From: Betaproteobacteria bacterium UBA6904
Lineage (GTDB): Bacteria > Pseudomonadota > Gammaproteobacteria > Burkholderiales > SG8-39
NCBI GenBank assembly: GCA_002451175.1
Contig: DKBI01000071.1
Location: forward strand, 9,459 to 21,435
Length of the DNA stretch: 11,977 nucleotides
Direction of reading: 5' to 3'
Part shown: positions 6,643 to 11,977 of the stretch, piece after piece
Position numbering within the stretch: position 1 is the first letter of the stretch
How the letters are laid out: the number at the start of each line of letters is the position of its first letter
Notes under the pieces: generated by a model
What the model was told of the DNA's origin: nothing
Seen by the model: only the letters and a program-made list of their open reading frames with translations
Databases searched by the model: none
Translations under genes and position numbers: made by a program

Positions 6643-7998
6643 CTACCGTCGCCGGCCGGCCAGCGCGTACAGCGGAATTCCGGCGGCCATCACGACCAGG
6701 CCAGCCAGGACGAGGTCGCCGAACTTGGGCCCGAATACCGGGTTGCGTACGTAGTCGATGCTCGACCACAGCATGTACGCGCACATGCCGAGAAATGCCA
6801 GCGTCACCCACGGATGGCCCGGCAAGCGGAAACCGTCCGCCGCGCCGCGATCGTCCCGCGCGCGGAACAGGAACAGCGTCGCGCCCGTGAGCAAGAAGAA
6901 CGTCCAGAACACCGGCGCCGTGTACGCGACCATCGCGCCGAAGCCGTCCGGCGTCACCGAGCCCGCCCCGATCAGCGCGAGGGTGATCGCCCCCTGCACC
7001 ACGAGTGCGTTCGCCGGCGTGCTGCCCGCCTCGCGCCAGGTGCCGAGCAGGCCGAACAGGCGAAAGTCCCGCCCGAAGGCGAAATTGGTGCGCGCGCCGG
7101 TGAAGATCGCGGCGTTGATGGTGGTCAGCGCCGACACGCAGATGATCACGGCGAGCAGGCCCGCGCCGCGATCTCCCGCGAAGCGGCGCATCACGTCCGC
7201 CGCCACGGCTTTCGACTCGCGCACGCCACCCAGGCCGAGCGCCGCGAGGTAGGCGAGATTGACGAGCAGGTAGAGCGCGGTCACCGCGACGATGCCCCAG
7301 ACGAGGATGCGCATCATGTTGCGGCGCGCATCGCGCACCTCGCCCGCCAGATAGGCCGCCTCGTTCCAGCCGCCGAAGGTGAACAGCACGAAGATCATCG
7401 CCAGGCCGAATGCACCGCCGCCCGCCCCTTCCGCCGGCGCTGCGCTTGCCGGCGCCGGCAGCAGCAGCGCGGCCAGCGCAAGCGCGACGAGCGCCGCGAT
7501 GAGCGCGATTTCCATCGCCTTTTGCAGCGTCTTGGTGGGCAGCGTGCCCGCGAGATTCAGCAGCGTCAGCGCGACCACGCCGAGCGCGGCGTAGATCGCG
7601 GAGCTCTTCTCGCCAAGACGCAGGATCTCGGAGGCGTAGTCGCCGAACGCGAAGGCCACCGCCGCGATGGCGCCCGTCTGGATGACCGTCATGCGCGACC
7701 AGGCGAACAGGAACGCCGCGCCGCGGCCGAACCCGCGCGTGAGGAACGCGTATTCGCCGCCCGTCTCCGGATGGCGCGCGGAAAGTTCGGCGTAGACCAG
7801 CGCGCCGCAGAGCGACACCGCGCCGCCGAGCAGCCAGGCCAGCATGAACTGCGTGGCGCTGCCCGTGTTGCCGGCCACCAGCGACGGCAGCTTGAAGATG
7901 CCCACGCCGAGCACCATGCCGACGACGAGAAAGATGCCGTCCGGCACCGACAGCAGCGTGCGCGGCTGCGAGGCTAGGGGTTGCGGGTCGCGGTCCAT
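6643..7998 (-). CDS. APC-superfamily amino acid/amine permease
   Basis: This is a 451-residue inner-membrane transporter with about 12 hydrophobic segments. The first segment carries GVGIFKLPS at 31-39, the G-x-G-I-F substrate-backbone motif of the APC superfamily. YAELSARHPETGGEYAFL at 69-86 is the matching loop and helix 3 motif. FTFGGWNEAAYLAGEVRDARRN marks the helix 6 region seen in LAT-like and AA_permease_2 members. It should move an amino acid or related amine; which one is not readable. The chosen ATG at 7998 leaves a short cytoplasmic N-terminus before helix 1. The AGGA upstream is about 15 bases away, longer than ideal, and the start lies inside the end of the preceding methyltransferase gene, so translational coupling is likely. 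The stop is 12 bases from oxyR. Confidence 0.93.
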   Translation of the reverse strand: MDRDPQPLASQPRTLLSVPDGIFLVVGMVLGVGIFKLPSLVAGNTGSATQFMLAWLLGGAVSLCGALVYAELSARHPETGGEYAFLTRGFGRGAAFLFAWSRMTVIQTGAIAAVAFAFGDYASEILRLGEKSSAIYAALGVVALTLLNLAGTLPTKTLQKAMEIALIAALVALALAALLLPAPASAAPAEGAGGGAFGLAMIFVLFTFGGWNEAAYLAGEVRDARRNMMRILVWGIVAVTALYLLVNLAYLAALGLGGVRESKAVAADVMRRFAGDRGAGLLAVIICVSALTTINAAIFTGARTNFAFGRDFRLFGLLGTWREAGSTPANALVVQGAITLALIGAGSVTPDGFGAMVAYTAPVFWTFFLLTGATLFLFRARDDRGAADGFRLPGHPWVTLAFLGMCAYMLWSSIDYVRNPVFGPKFGDLVLAGLVVMAAGIPLYALAGRRR

Positions 7999-8837
7999 GG
8001 TCGTGTCGTGCTTTCCTCTCCATCCGAAATCAGGACGTCGCCGGCGATCCGGTCGCCGCGCACGTGTCCGCGGAACAGGAGATTGCGGACTTTGCCGCCC
8101 ACGTTGCCGGTGACCACCAGCTTGATCTCTTCGCCCCGCAGCCGCGAGCCGTGCACGCGCATCTCGCGGCCCTGCGCACGCGCCTCGGCATCGAGCCGCT
8201 GGTATTTCTGCGCGATGCGGAACTCCCATGCGCCGCCGAATTCCGGCACCTCGCTGCGCCACACGCCGCGCGCGTCCGCCGGCACCAGCCAGAGCAGGAT
8301 GCGCGAGCGCCCCAGCGGCCCGACCATCTTCTCCGCCACCAGGAGCTCCACCGTCTCGTCGGGCGCCCAGTCGCCCATGCCGTAGTCGTGCGAGACGATG
8401 CGCGCGCCCGGCTTCAGATCCTGCAGCAGCCGCGGCATCACCTTCAGGTTCACTTCCGGCAGCAGGTACATCGTCACCACGCTCACGCCGCGCAGATCCG
8501 TCTCGAAGAGGTCCTGCACCGCGAAGCGGGCCAGCGCCTCGACGCCGGCGCGGCGCGCGTTCTCGGTGGCGCGCCTGACGAGCGACGGATCGATCTCCAC
8601 GCCCAGGCCCTGCGCGCCGAAGCGCTTCGCCGCCTGGATCACGATGCGCCCGTCGCCCGACCCGAGATCGACGAGGCGCTCCCCCGCCTTCGGCTCGGCC
8701 AGCTGCAGCATGCGATCGACGACCTCGGGCGGCGAGCTGACGAACGGCGTCGTGCCGTCGTCCCACGCCCAGCTCTGCGCGCTCGCGCCGCCCGCGACCG
8801 CAAGGGCCGCGAGCATCAGGCAGTGTGAGAATCTCAT
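7974..8837 (-). CDS. SAM-dependent methyltransferase with predicted Sec signal peptide
   Basis: This 287-residue protein has three parts. Residues 1-20 form a likely signal peptide: Arg2, a hydrophobic Leu/Ala core and A-S-A before Gln21. Residues about 30-185 are a class I methyltransferase with SSPPEVVDRMLQLA, motif I VDLGSGDGR at 56-64, acidic GVEIDP, VVTMYLLPEVN at 120-130 and IVSHDYGMGDW at 147-157. The set resembles the lysine methyltransferase group that includes FAM173/ATPSCKMT. Residues about 190-287 are a beta-rich tail with alternating strands and no family I can name. An exported SAM enzyme is odd because SAM is cytoplasmic; the leader could instead be a membrane anchor. The ATG has a poor ribosome binding site, and the later Met8 would lose the n-region. 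The 3' end overlaps the permease start by 25 bases. Confidence 0.87.
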   Translation of the reverse strand: MRFSHCLMLAALAVAGGASAQSWAWDDGTTPFVSSPPEVVDRMLQLAEPKAGERLVDLGSGDGRIVIQAAKRFGAQGLGVEIDPSLVRRATENARRAGVEALARFAVQDLFETDLRGVSVVTMYLLPEVNLKVMPRLLQDLKPGARIVSHDYGMGDWAPDETVELLVAEKMVGPLGRSRILLWLVPADARGVWRSEVPEFGGAWEFRIAQKYQRLDAEARAQGREMRVHGSRLRGEEIKLVVTGNVGGKVRNLLFRGHVRGDRIAGDVLISDGEESTTRPWTATRNP

Positions 8838-8842
8838 GCGGG

Positions 8843-8848
8843 TAAAAT
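8843..8848 (+). promoter_or_regulatory. Candidate -10 box for the tRNA-Arg gene
   Basis: TAAAAT matches the TATAAT consensus at five of six positions and lies 9 bases before the tRNA, so initiation near 8855 would give a short 5' leader. No good -35 hexamer is visible at the right spacing. Any -35 would lie within the first codons of the divergent methyltransferase gene. A short palindrome, TGAGA-A-TCTCA at 8826-8836, sits in the same place but covers the methyltransferase start codon and may be chance. Confidence 0.5.
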
Positions 8849-8857
8849 CGCGGCGCC

Positions 8858-8933
8858 GCCCTCGTAGCTCAGTGGATAGAGCAGCCCCCTCCTAAGGGGC
8901 AGGTCGCACGTTCGATTCGTGTCGAGGGTGCCA
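8858..8933 (+). tRNA. tRNA-Arg (anticodon CCU)
   Basis: A full cloverleaf can be folded. The acceptor arm is GCCCTCG (8858-8864) against CGAGGGT (8923-8929), with a G-T wobble at the outermost pair. The D stem is GCTC (8867-8870) with GAGC (8879-8882). The anticodon stem is GCCCC/GGGGC (8884-8888, 8896-8900) around loop CTCCTAA, giving anticodon CCT at 8891-8893. The T arm is GCACG/CGTGT around loop TTCGATT. Discriminator G73 and encoded CCA (8931-8933) follow. It reads AGG codons, which are rare in genomes like this. tRNA 3' ends of this type are common integration sites, and composition changes after it, but no att duplicate is visible in the window. Confidence 0.96.
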
Positions 8934-9004
8934 GAGATCGCAGGAGCTTGAGCGCCATGTCGGGGCGCCAAGTCTACCTGATCGGCCACTCCGTCACATG
9001 CGGG

Positions 9005-10018
9005 TCACAGCGATGCCGGCAGACGCGGCCGGCGTGCACTGCGCGAGAGCGTCGCGGACGGGGATTCACCAAAACGACTGCGGTACTCCGCAGAAAAGCG
9101 GCCGAAGTGCCGTATCCCGACGTCGAACGCGACGTCGGTTACCCGTGTCCCCGACGGCGCGGCCATGAACGCCTTCCTCGCGGCCTGCATTCGGAGCATG
9201 GTCATGTATGCATGCGGGGGCATACCGAAACGCTCCTGGAATCCCAGGTAGATCGTGCGCTCACGGGCACCCAGTTCGCGACAAAGGGTGGTCATCGATA
9301 CAGACTCGGTTGCATGCGCCCGCAGATAATCGGCCGCCGCTCGCGCGACGCGCAGTCGAAACGGCGTTGATTCGTTCGCCGCGGCAGCAGGCGGCTGAAG
9401 AAATCGCGAGAACAGATCCAGAAGCGACTCCTGCCCCGGCAAGCGCGGGGGCGGCACCGCTGAACCATCGGGCGGAATCGCGAGAAACGTCGCCAGCTCG
9501 TCCTGGAGCGCGCCTGCAGGATATCGCGCATCCAGTTTCAACCGCCGGGTCCTCGCGAGAAACTCGAGCGACACGCCCCAGCGGGCCTCCACCGCCCGGG
9601 CCACTGCGGGCGCATCGAATGCGACGGTCAACAGCCGGCTGCGACCCTTGCACCAGTACTCGATCTCGTCGGCTTCCTGCAAGACGACGACGTCGCGGCA
9701 ATCCAGGGGCCGGCCCTGATAGCGCTGCGCCTGTGCCGTCGCCAAACCAAAGACGACAGCGCCTTGCGGAATCCCGCCATGCACCATGACGCCGGATGAA
9801 AACCTGTTCTCCACGATCTGAAAGGCATCGGTCTGGACCAGGCGAACGCGCGCACCCAAAGGCCCTCTTTCGCATCGGAAGAGCCGCGTATCCCATTGCG
9901 CCGCCACCTCCACTTCACTGACCTGATCCAGATCGTCAGTATGGATCCCGATTCGCCAGGGCTGAGCGAGCGCGGCCTCGGACGCGGTCTTGCAGGATTC
10001 GGATAGCACAGTGCCCAT
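9005..10018 (-). CDS. AraC-family transcriptional regulator, likely regulator of the divergent arylsulfatase
   Basis: This 337-residue regulator has a C-terminal AraC/XylS DNA-binding domain at about 225-325. The first helix-turn-helix lies in MTTLCRELGARERTIYLGF and the second in VTDVAFDVGIRHFGRFSAEY, with the typical family ending FGESPSATL. The N-terminal ~200 residues are a ligand or dimerisation domain with strand-rich GAVVFGL and DVVVLQEADEIEYW segments. It is a cupin-like AraC-binding fold by pattern; the ligand is unknown. The ATG at 10018 is preceded by GGGCGAG, a modest ribosome binding site. The frame is open well upstream, but that part is antisense to the sulfatase gene. It is divergent from the arylsulfatase with 120 bases between starts, so control of that gene and of itself is likely. 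Its stop lies 71 bases from the tRNA. Confidence 0.9.
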   Translation of the reverse strand: MGTVLSESCKTASEAALAQPWRIGIHTDDLDQVSEVEVAAQWDTRLFRCERGPLGARVRLVQTDAFQIVENRFSSGVMVHGGIPQGAVVFGLATAQAQRYQGRPLDCRDVVVLQEADEIEYWCKGRSRLLTVAFDAPAVARAVEARWGVSLEFLARTRRLKLDARYPAGALQDELATFLAIPPDGSAVPPPRLPGQESLLDLFSRFLQPPAAAANESTPFRLRVARAAADYLRAHATESVSMTTLCRELGARERTIYLGFQERFGMPPHAYMTMLRMQAARKAFMAAPSGTRVTDVAFDVGIRHFGRFSAEYRSRFGESPSATLSRSARRPRLPASL

Positions 10019-10138
10019 CTCGCCCGTACTATACGAGATAGAATCGCGTTCCGCCCGTCGCCCCCCCAGGGGGTAACAGTTGCCTCCGCAACCAAGAGGC
10101 TGACAAGCCTGTAACTGCCGACACAGGAGAAAATACCC
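10019..10138. promoter_or_regulatory. Divergent control region between the AraC-type regulator and the arylsulfatase
   Basis: This 120-base spacer should hold both promoters. Visible elements are: TATAGT on the minus strand (10028-10033) and TAGAAT on the plus strand (10039-10044), neither with a good -35; an 11-base palindrome CCCCC-A-GGGGG at 10063-10073; two short hairpins, GTTGC/GCAAC at 10079-10092 and AGGCT/AGCCT at 10097-10110; and GTAAC repeated directly at 10073-10077 and 10111-10115. AraC-type proteins often bind direct repeats, so these are candidate operator parts. The arms are short and could be chance. Confidence 0.5.
10125..10129 (+). promoter_or_regulatory. Ribosome binding site that fixes the TTG start of the arylsulfatase
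   Basis: AGGAG lies 9 bases before TTG at 10139-10141. No ATG or GTG in frame is close by; the next in-frame candidate is a GTG about 57 bases further with no ribosome binding site. This is the strongest Shine-Dalgarno in the right part of the window and supports TTG as the true start. Confidence 0.8.
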
Positions 10139-11977
10139 TTGAGCTCCCAGGACAATTCGCAACGCACCATTCTGCCGATTCCCGATCAGCCGCACGTGGG
10201 GCTGACCACCTACGATGCCAAGGACCCCGACACGAAATATCCGCCGATACGGGATTTGCGACCGCCCAGGGGTGCGCCCAACGTCCTCGTTATTCTGATC
10301 GACGACGTCGGGTTCGGCGCAACCAGCGCGTTTGGCGGTCCCTGCCACACGCCCAATATTGAGAAGCTGGCGGCAAATGGTCTCAAGTACAACCGGTTCC
10401 ACACCACGGCGCTCTGTTCGCCGACCCGCCAGGCGCTGTTGACCGGCCGCAACCATCATTCGGCCGGCATGGGTGCGATCACCGAGATGGCAACGGCGGC
10501 GCCAGGCCAATGCTCCTTCATGTCCAACACGATCTCGCCGATCGCGCGGACGCTGAAGCTCAACGGCTACTCGACGTCGCAGTTCGGCAAGTGCCACGAA
10601 ATTCCGGTTTGGCAGACGAGCCCCATGGGTCCGTTCGACGCCTGGCCCACCGGCGGCGGCGGATTCGAGTACTTCTACGGTTTCCTTGGCGGCGAGACCA
10701 GTCAGTGGTATCCGGCGATCTACGAGGGCACGACGCCGGTCGAAGCCGACAAGACCCCCGAGGAGGGATACCACTTCACGGCCGACATGACCACCAAGGC
10801 GATCAAGTGGATCCGCCAGCAGAAATCGCTCATGCCCGACAAGCCGTTTTTCACCTACTTCGCACCGGGCGCCACGCACGCCCCGCACCACGTGCCCCAG
10901 GAGTGGGCCGACAAGTACAAGGGTAAATTCGACCAGGGCTGGGACAAGCTGCGCGAGGAAACCTTCGCCCGGCAGAAGAAGCTCGGCGTCATACCGCAGG
11001 ATTGCCAGCTCACCGTGCGCCATCCCGAGATCCCTTCCTGGGACGCCATCCCGGCAAATATGAAACGGGTCCTCGTCCGCCAGATGGAGATCTATGCGGG
11101 TTTCCTCGAGCACACCGACCATCACGTCGGCCGGTTGGTCGACGCGCTACGCGACCTGGAGATTCTCGACGACACGCTGATCTACGTGGTCATCGGCGAC
11201 AACGGCGCCTCCGCTGAGGGCTCGCTCCAGGGCACCTTCAACGAGATGGTGACGATTACAGGATTCGGACACCTCGAGACACCGGAGTTCCTGAACGCAA
11301 ACCTCGACAAGTTTGGTGGGGTCGAGGCCTACAACCATTACGCCGTGGGCTGGGCCCACGCGATGAACACGCCCTTCCAATGGACCAAACAGGTCGCCTC
11401 GCATTTCGGGGGAACCCGCAACGGCACCGTTGTTCATTGGCCCAGGGGCATCAAGGCCAAGGGGGAACTTCGCAGCCAGTTCCATCACGTAATCGACATC
11501 GCGCCCACCATCTTGGAGGTGGCTGGTCTGCCTGAGCCGGTCTTTGTGAATGGGGTCCAGCAGCGCCCGATCGAGGGCGTCAGTATGGCGTACTCGTTCA
11601 ACGACGCCGGCGCGGGCGAGCGGCATCAGACGCAGTACTTCGAAATGATGGGCAACCGGGGCATCTACCACAAGGGCTGGACGGCGGTGACCAAGCACCG
11701 GACGCCGTGGGAGACGGGCGCCGCCAAGCTGCCGGCCTTTGATGACGACGTGTGGGAGCTTTACGACACCACGAAGGACTGGAGCCAATCCAGGAATCTC
11801 GCCAAGGAGCAACCTCAGAAGCTCCACGATCTGCAGCGGCTGTGGCTCATCGAAGCCGTCAAGTACAACGTGCTGCCGCTGGACGACCGGTTTGCCGAGC
11901 GTGCCAATCCGGAGCTCGCCGGCCGCCCGCAGCTGGTCAAGGGCACGCGGCAACTGCTCTTCGGCGGCATGGGGCGG
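10139..11977 (+). CDS. Large arylsulfatase, formylglycine-dependent (3' end beyond window)
   Basis: Sulfatases of this alkaline-phosphatase-superfamily group hydrolyse sulfate esters using a formylglycine made from Cys. 613 residues are visible with no stop. Active-site residues align with Pseudomonas AtsA: Asp55-Asp56 in LIDDVGFG; Cys93 and Arg97 in LCSPTRQALLTGR (C-x-P-x-R); Lys151 and His153 in FGKCHE; His247 in GATHAPHH; Asp354-Asn355 in IGDNGAS; and probably Lys417. It is longer than AtsA (536) and fits the ~750-800-residue subgroup with FEYFYGF and HFGGTRNG motifs. No signal peptide is seen (MSSQDNSQRT start), so it should act in the cytoplasm unless exported another way. The start is TTG with AGGAG upstream. 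Codon use and GC are lower than in the left part of the window. No sulfatase-maturing enzyme is in view. The substrate is unknown; alkyl or aryl sulfates are both possible. Confidence 0.94.
   Translation, partial: MSSQDNSQRTILPIPDQPHVGLTTYDAKDPDTKYPPIRDLRPPRGAPNVLVILIDDVGFGATSAFGGPCHTPNIEKLAANGLKYNRFHTTALCSPTRQALLTGRNHHSAGMGAITEMATAAPGQCSFMSNTISPIARTLKLNGYSTSQFGKCHEIPVWQTSPMGPFDAWPTGGGGFEYFYGFLGGETSQWYPAIYEGTTPVEADKTPEEGYHFTADMTTKAIKWIRQQKSLMPDKPFFTYFAPGATHAPHHVPQEWADKYKGKFDQGWDKLREETFARQKKLGVIPQDCQLTVRHPEIPSWDAIPANMKRVLVRQMEIYAGFLEHTDHHVGRLVDALRDLEILDDTLIYVVIGDNGASAEGSLQGTFNEMVTITGFGHLETPEFLNANLDKFGGVEAYNHYAVGWAHAMNTPFQWTKQVASHFGGTRNGTVVHWPRGIKAKGELRSQFHHVIDIAPTILEVAGLPEPVFVNGVQQRPIEGVSMAYSFNDAGAGERHQTQYFEMMGNRGIYHKGWTAVTKHRTPWETGAAKLPAFDDDVWELYDTTKDWSQSRNLAKEQPQKLHDLQRLWLIEAVKYNVLPLDDRFAERANPELAGRPQLVKGTRQLLFGGMGR

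Noticed and set aside
6580..7977. A 465-residue plus-strand open frame opposite the permease
   Set aside because: The composition (Arg, His, Gln, Glu, Ala) is the standard antisense image of a GC-rich membrane protein gene. There is no domain, and the permease on the other strand is unmistakable.
5120..8023. A 967-residue open frame on the minus strand spanning oxyR and the permease
   Set aside because: Only its last ~198 codons are a real gene (the O-methyltransferase). The rest is out of frame with oxyR and the permease, Arg/Gly/Ala-rich with no family motifs, and is a product of high GC lacking stops.
8951..8968. GCGCC/GGCGC hairpin after the tRNA considered as a terminator
   Set aside because: The stem is only five base pairs with no following T run, so it cannot be supported as an intrinsic terminator.
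8948..9370. A 140-residue plus-strand frame after the tRNA, considered as a complete gene
   Set aside because: Most of it is antisense to the AraC DNA-binding domain and has Arg-rich low-quality sequence. Only the first dozen or so codons look gene-like, which is reported separately as a possible remnant.

Overview
This is a GC-rich proteobacterial chromosome segment, most likely betaproteobacterial. That placement is inferred from the gene set (dapA-bamC pair, OxyR with both redox cysteines, RoxA-type ribosomal oxygenase), the extreme GC3 codon use and the tRNA-Arg(CCU). No species can be named. The window reads as two parts that meet at a tRNA gene near 8858-8933.

Left part (1-8837), housekeeping-like and very GC-rich. 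Two short plus-strand genes open it: the 3' part of a RoxA/YcfD-type oxygenase, and a GTG-started uncharacterised gene overlapping its stop. They are followed by a small Ala/Pro-rich lipoprotein with its own candidate promoter and a clear terminator. Facing them is a minus-strand run of eight closely packed genes, read from 8837 down to 1754: a signal-peptide-bearing SAM methyltransferase, an APC-family permease, OxyR, an O-methyltransferase-like protein, a TehB-like methyltransferase, DapA, BamC and a WalJ/YycJ-type metallo-beta-lactamase-fold protein. Most junctions overlap or have gaps under 40 bases, so much of this can be one transcript. It mixes lysine/peptidoglycan precursor synthesis (DapA), outer-membrane assembly (BamC), peroxide sensing (OxyR), amino-acid or amine transport and three methyltransferases.

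Right part (8858-11977). A tRNA-Arg with anticodon CCU stands divergently 20 bases from the first gene of the minus-strand run. Beyond it come a minus-strand AraC-family regulator and a divergent, plus-strand arylsulfatase that runs off the window end. The sulfatase starts at TTG with a strong ribosome binding site and carries the canonical C-x-P-x-R formylglycine site. Its base composition is visibly lower in GC than the left part. Together these suggest an accessory sulfate-ester utilisation module next to a tRNA gene. No integrase or att repeat is visible, so an island is only a hypothesis.

There is no CRISPR array, rRNA, transposase or recognisable insertion sequence. The largest non-genic stretch is the 120-base divergent control region at 10019-10138. 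Nothing here is proof of a new system. The items most worth a second look are the exported methyltransferase coupled to a permease and OxyR, and the tRNA-bordered AraC/sulfatase module.
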